Notes under the pieces: generated by a model
What the model saw: the letters and a program-made list of their open reading frames with translations, nothing else
Told to the model about the DNA's origin: nothing
Database searches by the model: none
Assembly: GCA_002633025.1 (NCBI GenBank)
Contig: NMRB01002090.1
Span: 27,496-91,495, forward strand
Direction: 5' to 3'
DNA from: Notospermus geniculatus
Lineage: Eukaryota; Nemertea; Pilidiophora; Heteronemertea; Lineidae
DNA: 64,000 bases
Shown here: positions 43,781 through 54,021 of the stretch, piece after piece
Layout of the letters: the number at the start of each line of letters is the position of its first letter
Position numbering within the stretch: the first letter of the stretch is position 1
Program-made: the position numbers and the translations under genes

Positions 43781-44623
43781 ATAATATCAAAATCTTATGA
43801 TATCTCAATCAGCCACTAGAGGCTGAGAATTTTAATGTAATCCAGTCCGTGGACAAACAGGCATGAACTAAGACTTGTTTCATGTTACTCAGTTGACAAT
43901 ATGGCAAGTTATCTCAAAATATCAAATTTGAGATATCAATATCACTATGACTCTGACATCACATGTTGGAAGTGATAAGCCCAATAAACTGGCAGGGTTG
44001 ACATACCTAGGGGTGGGACATGTTTCCTGTGCTCTATGTGGACTACATATCCCGGTAGATGGCTTTTTAGATTTGTGACAGACACAATTTTGAGATTGAT
44101 ATGGCAATTTCACCCTGATCCAGATATCGGAGAATGAAACCGAGTAGCTCATCTGAAAGCTTGGGTCCACAAACATGGGGGTAGGACCTGTTTCCAGCCT
44201 TCTAGCTGTCCTGTGGACTGAACTGTGACAGACAGAAAGGTGAACAGACACACACGTATACATGTATTTGTGAATGGTGTCATTCGGGACGTGCGTTCCA
44301 AATCATGCAAACGGGAACATCGTTACTCCTGGCATGACTGGTCTGATCGTAAAACCATTTTACTGTCTTGGCAGTGGCGCCATCTGAAATAGGTCTGTCA
44401 ATTCAGATTTTCGCTTTGAGGTATTTTGGTAAACCCGTGCTGAATCAATTAAACGGGGACCCTCCGTACACACGTTTAACACTCCTCTCATGTTGTAGGC
44501 CTAGCTACGAATCAGGGACAAAGTGCCCACGTACTCGCCATTATGTTCCATGAACGCGCAGGGCGGCCCCTGATGAAAGGTGAGAGTCATGTAGGCCTAT
44601 TACTGTGAGCCAGGGAAGAGTCT
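43781..44623. other. No gene or element recognised
   Basis: The ATATCAAATTTGAGATAT region near 43918 is palindromic. Nothing else is supportable. Confidence 0.35.
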
Positions 44624-45136
44624 ATGGCAAGCGGATTGTCCAGTTATTCAAAAAACCTATATTTTTGCACTAAAACCTAGTTTTTTGCTTATAAAACTTA
44701 GTTTTTGTGGACAAAATATAGGTTTTTTGACAAAAACTAAGTTTTTTGAGCAAAAAACCTAGTTTTTGTCTAAAACCAAGTTTTATAGAAGAAAACTTAG
44801 TTTTATGCTTCATAAAATATAGGTTTTTGTCAAAAAACTTAGTTTTTGTAAAAAACCTATATTTTATGACAAAAAACCTGGTTTTATGCCAAACAACCCC
44901 CATTTTATCGACAAAAATGTAAGTTTCTGCACTGAAATGTCCAGTTATTCCATAAAACTAAGTTTATCAGTCAAAAAACCAAGTTTTTTGACTAAAACTA
45001 AGTTTTATGCCATAAAAAGTAGGTTTTTGATAAAAACCTAGTTTTTATCAGAAACCTACCTTTTTAAACCTCGGTCCCACTGACCAAGATGATTTCGTCG
45101 GTACGAGGTTGGTAAAATACCCGTCCCCTGTGCCCA

Positions 45137-45800
45137 TTGTTTGCAGTGCGCATGCGCATACCTATGGGCGGTTATTTCCGCAAAAAAAATCAGTGTCAGG
45201 TTTTTCATTCTTAGCACAGAAATTCTATGCAGAGAGCGCACAAGTAGCGGGAAGCATCTTCAAAAGCAAAATTTATTTTGTTTATCCGAGGTTTTATATG
45301 CAGACCGCGTAATTTATATATGTTGCGACAGAACTCGCGAAAGAACCAAGTTTAGGATCCAAGTTTCGCATCCAAGTTTAAGATAACAATTTCTCAATCG
45401 TTTGCTAGATGGCGCTTCAGCTGATTCTATTATCATATTGGAGGCCTAATCATTAACATAATGAGTATTGGGTAGGCTACCATTGGCCGAGGGTAGTCTA
45501 CAGTGTACATAAGGCCTCGGCTGGTTCAACTGTTGCGCCATCTAGCGGACAATTGAGAAATTGTTATCTTAAACTTGGATGCGAAACTTGGATCCTAACT
45601 TGGTTCTTTCGCGAGTTCTGTACAGTTTCTCTCGCAACATATAAATTACGCTGTCAGCATACAAAACCTCGGATAAACGTAATAAATCTTGCTTTTGAAG
45701 ATATTTCACGCTACTTGTGCGCTGTCTACATAGGAATTCTGTGCTAAAATGAAAAACCTGACACTGATTTTTTGCGGAAATAACCGCCCATACATACCAA
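45137..45800. repeat. Large nested palindrome
   Basis: Left arm 45174-45415 and right arm 45534-45780 are inverted copies: GCGCCATCTAGC against GCTAGATGGCGC, AACTTGGATCC, and TCAGTGTCAGGTTTTTCATT against its inverse. The spacer is about 118 nt. Arms differ by scattered substitutions, so this is not a sequencing snap-back. Confidence 0.8.
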
Positions 45801-46107
45801 TGCGCAGTTCGGCGTGCTTCCACTACGAACATCCAAGTCAATGGTGGGTGAAAGCATTAAGTACCATGTGGGGCCGAGGTTTCCTATCCTCGTCCCAATA
45901 TTACAGCGAAATCGTACACATGGGACGAGGTAGAAAATGTAAGTTTCCTGACAAAAACTAGGTTTTTGTACGCCGTTTGTCCAGTAATTCAAGAAACCTA
46001 TATTTTCTACAAAAATACAGGTTTTATTGAAGAAAAACTAAGTTTTTGTATAAAACCAGGTTTTTTAAGCATAAATGTAGGTTTTTGGCTGTTTGTCCAG
46101 TTATTGA

Positions 46108-46806
46108 NNNNNNNNNNNNNNNNNNNNNNNNNNNNNNNNNNNNNNNNNNNNNNNNNNNNNNNNNNNNNNNNNNNNNNNNNNNNNNNNNNNNNNNNNNNNN
46201 NNNNNNNNNNNNNNNNNNNNNNNNNNNNNNNNNNNNNNNNNNNNNNNNNNNNNNNNNNNNNNNNNNNNNNNNNNNNNNNNNNNNNNNNNNNNNNNNNNNN
46301 NNNNNNNNNNNNNNNNNNNNNNNNNNNNNNNNNNNNNNNNNNNNNNNNNNNNNNNNNNNNNNNNNNNNNNNNNNNNNNNNNNNNNNNNNNNNNNNNNNNN
46401 NNNNNNNNNNNNNNNNNNNNNNNNNNNNNNNNNNNNNNNNNNNNNNNNNNNNNNNNNNNNNNNNNNNNNNNNNNNNNNNNNNNNNNNNNNNNNNNNNNNN
46501 NNNNNNNNNNNNNNNNNNNNNNNNNNNNNNNNNNNNNNNNNNNNNNNNNNNNNNNNNNNNNNNNNNNNNNNNNNNNNNNNNNNNNNNNNNNNNNNNNNNN
46601 NNNNNNNNNNNNNNNNNNNNNNNNNNNNNNNNNNNNNNNNNNNNNNNNNNNNNNNNNNNNNNNNNNNNNNNNNNNNNNNNNNNNNNNNNNNNNNNNNNNN
46701 NNNNNNNNNNNNNNNNNNNNNNNNNNNNNNNNNNNNNNNNNNNNNNNNNNNNNNNNNNNNNNNNNNNNNNNNNNNNNNNNNNNNNNNNNNNNNNNNNNNN
46801 NNNNNN
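46108..46806. other. Assembly gap (699 N)
   Basis: Run of unknown bases, so nothing can be inferred. It starts immediately after another GTCCAGTTATT word. Confidence 1.
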
Positions 46807-47536
46807 AAAATCTATGCTTGATGCCTATAAAGCTTTGTGAATTTCATAATAGCTTTCTAACAGTAGTTGTTGTAATGTGGCGGGTACATTTGTCTGGAAA
46901 AGCCGAGACTATGCGCGCGAGAACAAGGATAAAAGTATTTCAAAAGGCACCATGACATTGGCAGGGTATTATGACCACCTTGATTATTTTTTTCCAACAT
47001 GTAGGCCCAAGTGCCCAAGGTGAACTTCTGTCGAACTGTTTTCAAAGCATGGGTGAAAAAGTGACGAACTCTGACCCCTCATGCCTGGGGGCAGCTGTGA
47101 ATTCCTGTCGATTGGTTTTGTGCCCTGGGGCGAAAAAATGTCGAAATCCTGACCCCCAGCTAATTCCTAGGCGTCGAAATAACGTCGAATTCCTGACCAG
47201 GGGGGGTACAGAGTTTCCATTGACCGCTGCATTAGTTTTTGTCAAAAAACCTATATTTTCTCCACAAAAAGTAAGTTTTATGAGCAAAAAACTAGGTTTT
47301 AGTGCAAAAATATAGGTTTTTCGAATAACTGGACAATTCGCTTGCCATAAGAGTCATGGCACAAGACAAAACTATACTAACTCGACTTAAAGCGGACTGT
47401 TCGTGCCGAGTCAAAGATTCCACAGCACCGTTTCCGGAGCGGCCGCCGCAATGCATTTACCAGTTGTTGTTACGAATAAAACGGGACGTTTTATTATTTT
47501 TGGTTCACTTTGGACAGACACGAGCAATCCGCTTTA

Positions 47537-48389
47537 AGGCCCATTTTAGACGATCATACTTTTGTTCAAATTTTCATCCAACATTTGTATGATGATGTTC
47601 AAGGTCACTAAAAACATTTGTTTCACCATAGGACTTTCGTCCAAGGTTGTTCATGAATGTTTCGGAACATTTGGAGAGAATCGCTTTCCATCATGGATTC
47701 CCACAGAAGGTTGCTCTCTATTGGAACTCCAACTTACATTATCCTATTAATTGTTCGGCGTAGAGTGAGAAGGAGATTGAGAGCACCACATGTGTGGGTT
47801 AAAGGAGCTGGACGTCCAAGTTGTAAACACTCACTCACTGGTTCTCTATCCACGCGAGGCCTGCGGTGCTGCCACCTATTGTCGGTGATATGTACTGACG
47901 TGAATATCGTGAGTGAGTTGCATCGGACCGGGAACCAGTCTAACGATCACGGGTGCTGCCACATGCACGAAGGAATAAAACTAGTTTGCCGACCATGTTT
48001 GTAAACAAACCAGCTTGTTTACAACTTCGGCGTCTAACTCCTTTAAGCAATGGATCCAGAGGAGAGGAATTTTGGGGGAAAATCATTCACTTCTGAAGGA
48101 ACAGAGGGGTGAAGACCAGTCATCCTCCAAAAACTTTCTGAGGATGGATGTGGCAGCCTTTGAGACACTCCTAATAAAGCTTGTGACCCGAAATGTCATG
48201 TGACCCAAAACTGTAATCTGATTGGTTAGAGCTTGAACAACCTTGAAAATTTTTTTGTCCAAATTAATGTGCATGTTCGAACATCATCCAACATGTTCGC
48301 AGATGTTCAAATTCCCATTTACACGTCATACATTTGTCCATGAACATCATCATACAAATGTATGATGAAAATTTGAACAAAAGTCTTTA
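47537..48389. mobile_element. TIR element (CATACTTTTGTTCAAATTTTC arms)
   Basis: The left arm (about 47555-47605) and right arm (about 48338-48384) are inverted, sharing TTTTGTTCAAATTTTCATC and TTTGTATGATGATGTTCA. No transposase is recognised inside; the interior has a TGTAAACAAACCAGCTTGTT palindrome near 48000. Outer edges approximate. Confidence 0.6.
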
Positions 48390-48446
48390 TTTAGGTCTCG
48401 CTGTATTGCAGTGAAGGATCTGGTCTCACTCTCCGATCGGCTGGTG

Positions 48447-48564
48447 TCCAGGGGGCTGTTTCATAAAGTGACTTTAAGCTAATGGTACCTTTAACAAAAT
48501 GGAAAATGCATTGAAGTTAATGGTACCATTGGCCTAAAGTCACTTTATGAAACAGCCCCCTGGA
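48447..48564. mobile_element. GGCTGTTTCATAAAGTG palindromic MITE, intact copy
   Basis: GTCCAGGGGGCTGTTTCATA and its exact inverse, with TTAAGCTAATGGTACC mirrored inside. Best-preserved copy of the family at 18850. Confidence 0.85.
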
Positions 48565-49139
48565 CATTAATCCCGAACAAAGGCTTATTTATCAGCAAGT
48601 TGGTGGCGAATTTTTTTAGAACTCGCCCAGCTCGCCAAGATTGCAACCAAAACCGGTGCCAAGGCGTTCATTCTGGAGGCAACTGAATGCGCCACAACCT
48701 CATTTAGGTCTGCTTGTTCCACAACCTCATTTAGGTCTGCTTGTTCCAATAGGCCTGAGACGAAGATGCCAGTTGTGAGGACATAGTCAAATTCTGCCTG
48801 TGTTTTTGTCAGCTAGCGAATCTTTAATTCGTCTATATCTCGGAATGGATGCCGTGTTCATCATCATGATATAAATTAAAGTAAATAGAGATGACACCTT
48901 TTTCATGATGAACTGAGTGTATTTTGGTCCGAAGACCCGATACAAGCTTTCGTCACTTACTGTGACTTCATCAGGTATGAGAAAATAAGGGAAAGCTATA
49001 CCAACATACACAAAATGAACTGTAAAAACATATGGAAAGAATTAAAACTTGTGACTTCACACATCTTATCCTACAGATGGTGGGAACAAACAGAACAGGG
49101 AAAGTACAATGCTGGAATGACAATGGTGTGTACAGTACA

Positions 49140-49811
49140 TTAATTGGTCAGTTGGTAATGTGCTAGAAAGCCCTGATCCCTGTTAAGCCCACACTTGATG
49201 GAATTAAACTTGCTGATGAGTTTTTGCTCCGCAACATGTCTTTGTTTAATATCCTTGATGGGGCCTTTCAAAACTGTAATTCTCATGTCATCTATATGGT
49301 GTCCTGCACTATTGAAATGTTCACTCACTGGAAGATGTGTGTTATTGTTTCTGATGGTCTGTCTATGACCATTCATTCTACCTCTTAAAGTTTGACTCGT
49401 TTCACCAATGTACAAAACATCACACTTTTTGCAACGAATCATGTATACAACATTAGCACTGCCACAGTCAAAATGGCCCTGGGGAGTAAACTTAGAAGTC
49501 GAGTTAGGAAGCAAAATGTCAGTATTGTCAATTTGGGGACAAAGTTTGCAGAGTTTCTTCTCACATGCGAAGGTACCACTTGAGCCAGATGACGTGTTGA
49601 CCTTGCTACGAACTAGGATCTGCCTCAAGTTTGGAGGTTGCCTGTATGCGATAACAGGGGGATCCTTGAAGATTTCTCCTAGTTTAGGGTCACTACTGAG
49701 CAGAGGTTGCATCTCACGTACAATCTTCTTCAGGTTGAGCTGGGTTTGTTCCTGGGTGTAGGTGACAACAAGAGGAATGCGATCACTGTCAGTTTTATCC
49801 TTGTACTCCAA
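49140..49811 (-). CDS. Penelope-like element ORF fragment: linker and GIY-YIG endonuclease
   Basis: 223 residues, open to the stop at 49140. The reverse transcriptase core is missing (5' truncation). Residues 51-71 (PPVIAYRQPPNLRQILVRSK) are the conserved PLE segment after the RT thumb. Cys83, Cys88 and Cys91 (CEKKLCKLC) plus Cys116 belong to the Cys-rich linker. The GIY-YIG nuclease spans about 120-212: VVYMIRCKKCDVLYIGET, then TLRGRMNGHR with the catalytic Arg and a His, Glu195 and the terminal GLN. It resembles the Neptune/Poseidon branch. A dead fragment, but the reading frame is intact, so it is young. Confidence 0.9.
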   Translation of the reverse strand: MEYKDKTDSDRIPLVVTYTQEQTQLNLKKIVREMQPLLSSDPKLGEIFKDPPVIAYRQPPNLRQILVRSKVNTSSGSSGTFACEKKLCKLCPQIDNTDILLPNSTSKFTPQGHFDCGSANVVYMIRCKKCDVLYIGETSQTLRGRMNGHRQTIRNNNTHLPVSEHFNSAGHHIDDMRITVLKGPIKDIKQRHVAEQKLISKFNSIKCGLNRDQGFLAHYQLTN

Positions 49812-49835
49812 GAGGTTTTCCCTTGGAATGTTGAN

Positions 49836-50215
49836 ACATTTTGCTTCCTAACTCGACTTCTAAGTTTACTCCCCAGGGCCATTTTGACTGTGGCAGTGCT
49901 AATGTTGTATACATGATTCGTTGCAAAAAGTGTGATGTTTTGTACATTGGTGAAACGAGTCAAACTTTAAGAGGTAGAATGAATGGTCATAGACAGACCA
50001 TCAGAAACAATAACACACATCTTCCAGTGAGTGAACATTTCAATAGTGCAGGACACCATATAGATGACATGAGAATTACAGTTTTGAAAGGCCCCATCAA
50101 GGATATTAAACAAAGACATGTTGCGGAGCAAAAACTCATCAGCAAGTTTAATTCCATCAAGTGTGGGCTTAACAGGGATCAGGGCTTTCTAGCACATTAC
50201 CAACTGACCAATTAA
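49836..50215 (+). CDS. Penelope-like element ORF fragment, inverted shorter copy
   Basis: The last 124 residues of the same protein (LPNSTSKFTPQGHFDCGSAN to the terminus) on the plus strand, identical in protein sequence to the minus copy where they overlap. It lacks the upstream linker and has no genuine start codon. Confidence 0.88.
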
Positions 50216-50474
50216 TGTACTGTACACACCATTGTCATTCCAGCATTGTACTTTCCCTGTTCTGTTTGTTCCCACCATCTGTAGGATAAGATGTGTGAAG
50301 TCACAAGTTTTAATTCTTTCCATATGTTTTTACAGTTCATTTTGTGTATGTTGGTATAGCTTTCCCTTATTTTCTCATACCTGATGAAGTCACAGTAAGT
50401 GACGAAAGCTTGTATCGGGTCTTCGGACCAAAATACACTCAGTTCATCATGAAAAAGGTTTCGTCTATATCTCG

Positions 50475-51130
50475 ACAGCCGTTGCTCCTACGTGTCTGAA
50501 GAGTTGACAACTTGACGTCCTACTTTTTTCTCCTCTTTCTTTTGGCGCTAGTTGGGAGCTCGTACATGTAGCTGCTCCTGTTCCTGAGATAGAGGCGTTG
50601 TGTCACAAAACATGTCTGATTTGCACATCGGACTCGGTCAATCTAGAGTCCAGGACAAACGATAACACCTATTTTAGCCGGTAGTATGTAAACATTGAAA
50701 CGTTTCAAAAGAAACGGGCCAAATGAAACGACCCAAAAAACATGCTAAATCTGAAGTTGCATGGCAGAAATGGTGTAATTTTGTTATTTCCAGTTCATTT
50801 TTGGCACTTTCATGGCATAAAATCTCTCAAAACACACGTCTCCCGTTCAAAACACACGTGTTGTTATTGTTTACATGACACCATGCTTCCCATTCATTCA
50901 ATGTTCAAGAGGACCCATTCTCCATTGAACACATTTCAAACCCAATGTGTCCAGGTAGTGGACAAAATCATGGGTCTCTCGAGCCCATTCGTTTTTACAG
51001 TGCAGACACCAGAAATCTCGTTGTCAACAGAAAGCCAGTACCGAACCCTCTTAGCCCTGGTGGTGGGTTCGGGAACCAAACTACATGTGTAGAGTAGGCC
51101 TACTTACCCACTATCATGACTATAGTCATA
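50475..51130. other. No gene recognised
   Basis: Includes a lone right end of the GGTTCCCGAAC foldback family (about 51066-51084). Confidence 0.4.
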
Positions 51131-51137
51131 GGAGTCA

Positions 51138-51683
51138 TTACTTCCAACCGGCGTTCTCATCGCAAAATCCCTTTTTCACCAACCGACCGACGGTCGCTCG
51201 TAATTGCCTGATGAGCTTGGGCACTGGCACATGCTCTAAATAAGTAACGATGGCATTCTTCAACATTGGGGGTAGCAGGTCAGAGTGTCTGATCAGGTCA
51301 ATGGTTATCTCCAGCCCTTCTTTAACTTCCACCGAAAGTGCAGTTTTGTTCATGCCCTGGAAATCCCCTTCACAGATCCTCTGTCGTATGATGTACAGGA
51401 ACTCCATAAAATCATCGATCTGTTTCACTATACTGTTTTCCTGAGGGACTGCGGTTGCGTTTGGACTCTGGCCTGAAAAATATGGGATGCATAGGAATAG
51501 AAAGAATAATGTCCAGGCCAAACCAGGTAACGCCGGGATCAAGTTTTCTCTAAATTCCCTACGCAGTTGTGTACCGCGCCCCCTTCGGTATACCCGCTCT
51601 CCACAACTGCTCCAGTTCGTAAATTCGCCGCGTTTAGTCAACAGATGGCGCTGAGAAAGTCGACCAATGAGAGCACCGAGCAA
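51138..51683 (-). CDS. Unassigned 181-residue ORF with hydrophobic segment
   Basis: I do not recognise the family. The frame encodes a basic N-terminus (about residues 1-47), a hydrophobic stretch IPALPGLAWTLFFLFLCIPY (about 49-68) then FSGQSPNATAV, and a helical-looking tail with two N-glycosylation sequons (NAT, NKT) and two Cys (ICEGD, FCDENAGWK). If real, it may be a small secreted or type II membrane protein. TTTTTCAG directly before GCCAGAGTCC on the minus strand could be a splice acceptor, so the true exon may begin near 51472. The N-terminal third overlaps a segment repeated at 55548-55668, which looks like promoter or 5' leader rather than coding. Confidence 0.4.
   Translation of the reverse strand: MLGALIGRLSQRHLLTKRGEFTNWSSCGERVYRRGRGTQLRREFRENLIPALPGLAWTLFFLFLCIPYFSGQSPNATAVPQENSIVKQIDDFMEFLYIIRQRICEGDFQGMNKTALSVEVKEGLEITIDLIRHSDLLPPMLKNAIVTYLEHVPVPKLIRQLRATVGRLVKKGFCDENAGWK
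51541..51662 (-). repeat. Duplicated leader-like segment, copy 1 (inverse at 55548-55668)
   Basis: On the minus strand this shares CGCCATCTGTT, GCAGTTGTGGAGAGC, AAGGGGGC and CACAACTGCGTAGGGA with 55548-55668 on the plus strand. GC content is higher than in the surroundings. Confidence 0.65.
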
Positions 51684-51689
51684 CCCGTA

Positions 51690-53327
51690 ACCAAGCTAGA
51701 CCGAACACTGTCCTGAGTAAAAACACTAGGACAGACGCAAGCAAATCCATAAACATTACCGACAATCATTCCACAAGCATAGCCACTCAAAATCAGAGGC
51801 GCTACCGTCTCTCATACACACAGCCAATCAGCGAGTCACAATATTCAAAACTTCCAAACCACCCTCACCAAGTCAGCACATGCTTCGATGTGTATCAATA
51901 ATGTACAGCGAGACCCTGAAACCAGAACTTTCAACTCCCCTAAAGTTTCTCAAAATCAGTTGAATTTTTGCCCAGTTGTTGCTCAGATGCCACTCTTCAT
52001 TATCAGAACTGGCACGAAAATCGATCGGTAACTTTTCGTTTAATGCACCACTTAGTATGAAACGTTCAGGTCATTTGCAACCTGAAATTATCGCAATACA
52101 CAACCGATGTACATGATTTTCAGTTTTTCTACTGATGTAAATACAAAAATTGCTAGTTTTGGGGTTTATTTAAGAGCTTAGACCTGTTGAAATCACATGG
52201 TGATGTGGCAAATTGCTTTCAACCAACCACATAAAAGTTAGCCTATGCACCTAGTGCATTTACTGTACATGGGTGGAGGGTGGCATGGTGCAGTCTGCGT
52301 GGAGCATGAATGGACTGATTGCTGGTAATGAAACCATCATGGCCACACTCCTTCGCAGAGGTCAGTGCTCCACTACGTTACGCTATACTGACTCTGCCAA
52401 CATACGGCCGAACTACTTCCAGATCCTCCGCGGCGCCCACGATTGGGCTGCCAGCACTGGAAACTCCAATGAAAACGCTGAATTACAAGTGTTTTGGATG
52501 CCTCTCAACAATCCTTATTTTCTTTGGCCAGAAAGTTCAAACATTCAACTGTTCATCGTATCTTTTCACACATCTCTCCAAAATCGGATCCATGCTGTCA
52601 AAACAGTAGCACGTGTCAATGTTTACAAACACGGAGATCATGTGCCGAGTAACTGGCCTCTGATTGGTCGAGCGCCGAGACGGCTCACGGCATTTGCTCG
52701 AAACTTTGCGCAGTAGTGCGCAAAATTCCTAACATCAAATTAATGTTTTCCTCCATATTATCCCAGTTTGTGGCTATAGAATGAAATAATAACGATTATC
52801 AAAGTCATTGGATGCGTTTCACGCTTTATTTTAATCTGGAAAGTGGTTTTGCAAGAATCTTGCAGAAGTGAAGAGGGCGTTTGTTTCCAGAGGCATTATT
52901 AGCGACCGCCATATTGTGGAGCGAAATGCCTTCTGGGAACGAGTTTGCATCATGGCGCCGGCTGGTCTATATTTAGCTCTGCGTCGGTCTATTGCTCTTG
53001 GAGCTGCAGAATGACGTCACTCATCGGGAATCCGCCGTGGATCATTTGCTTTCACTGGTCTTCGAATGCAAGCTGCCCAGAAGACCGGGTACCAGTCTAT
53101 AACCAAGCTGGCCTGAGACACTTGTTCATTGGCTGAGCGGATCATGTTTTTTTGTTTTTTTTTAGGTTTAATAAATTTTATTAATTCCAAAAAGAGATAA
53201 ATTACATATGTAAACAATTCTCCAGGGCTGAGGCTGAAGAAGCATTAGTAGCCCTGGAGGATAATCTACAATAAATTTACAGAGTCTTTTTGGCGGGAGA
53301 TACATGTACATACTACTAACAAAAATA
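51690..53327. other. No gene recognised
   Basis: An open frame at 52273-52716 has no recognisable domain. CCGCCATATTG (52906-52916) is a YY1-like word. Confidence 0.35.
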
Positions 53328-53554
53328 TATATCGGTTGGCCCAGAAAAAACGATAACACTTTTTAAACTACGATTATTCATAAACCATTATACGTATGAA
53401 ATTTTATAAGTAGTAAGATCGGGATCTTTGACAACTCCACACCAAATTGCAGGTCCATAGCATAAAAACTGTGAAAATTATGACATTTTGAAAATTTTCG
53501 GTCAAGACCAGAAATGCCGGTCTGAGAAGTTACATCAGACCTTCCTCTGTTCTC

Positions 53555-53845
53555 ATGAACATTGGACAATGTGTCCTCCGTCTTGCTCAAAGACGGCACG
53601 CAAGCGCTTTTTCCACCCGGAAATCAAATTTCTTATTTCTTCTAACCTTATTTCTGCCCATTTCTCTCGAATTCTCTCCTTCAGTTCATTTTCCGTGAAT
53701 GGTTTCATCCGCCCTTGTTCCACATGGTGTAATCCATAGGTTTCAAGTCTGGTGACTGTGGCGGCCACTCACCCTTCCTTATAGAGTGAGGAGTTGCCTC
53801 CTCCAGATAGTTCTGAGTCAGCAGTCTGCTTGTGTGCCATCTTTC
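53555..53845 (-). pseudogene. Mariner transposase remnant (C-terminal part)
   Basis: The minus strand reads HTSRLLTQNYLEEATPHSIR, then WPPQSPDLKPMDYTMW, the block with the third catalytic Asp. After a frameshift near 53710 comes KPFTENELKERIREKWAEIR and EIRNLISGWKKRLRAVFE. The N-terminal DNA-binding part and first catalytic Asp are gone. AGCAAGACGGGGGACACATT at about 53846 is an inverted copy of the transposase tail (53560-53590), marking where rearrangement began. Confidence 0.85.
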
Positions 53846-54010
53846 AGCAAGACGGGGGACACATTGTCCAATATCGTACCTCAAGTAAGTTTCCGTGAAT
53901 GTGATTGGCCGAGAGCGGTCACGTGAGCGGTGGACATTTCGGCATGTTAGCCCGGAAAATATTTCCGGTTGGAATGTTTTCCCGCAAAATGCTTCGAGAC
54001 GGCCCCACGT

Positions 54011-54021
54011 CCGCCATTTTG
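54011..54021 (+). promoter_or_regulatory. YY1-like CCGCCATTTTG inside the mariner interior
   Basis: Perfect CCGCCATTTTG, with a second CCGCCATCTT at 54615-54624. Such words mark many animal core promoters. Their presence in a transposon interior suggests captured promoter DNA; function unknown. Confidence 0.35.

Larger units (their letters stand above)
44624..47348. mobile_element. Large TIR element built from CCTAGTTTT/CCTATATTTT palindrome arrays
   Basis: ATGGCAAGCGGATTGTCCAG and the inverse CTGGACAATTCGCTTGCCAT form outer TIRs of about 30 bp that include GTCCAGTTATTC and GAATAACTGGAC. Inside, 44640-45060, 45930-46107 and 47230-47330 are dense arrays of AAAACCTAGTTTT, AAAACTAAGTTTT and AAAACCTATATTTT units, each nearly self-complementary. 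An inner foldback (45137-45800) and the 699-N gap are nested in it. No coding sequence visible outside the gap. Confidence 0.7.
48843..50461. mobile_element. Penelope-like element, inverted (head-to-head) pair with common target duplication
   Basis: A minus-strand copy (48843-49834) and a shorter plus-strand copy (49836-50461) meet at a single N (49835). Each carries the 3' part of a Penelope-like element ending in a GIY-YIG endonuclease. The 3' tails (CTGATGAAGTCACAGTAAGT, ACGAAAGCTTGTATCGGGTC) point outward. TTCGTCTATATCTCG flanks the whole structure (48828-48842, 50460-50474), as a 13-15 bp target-site duplication. Penelope-like elements are known for tandem and inverted, variably 5'-truncated insertions. 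Confidence 0.85.

Noticed and set aside
46108-46806. Apparent long open frames across the N run
   Set aside because: They exist only because unknown bases contain no stops.
49408-49761. Plus-strand open frames over the minus-strand Penelope copy
   Set aside because: They are antisense to a recognisable GIY-YIG frame.
52273-52716. 147-residue open frame as a host gene
   Set aside because: No domain, signal or splice context recognised; composition looks random.
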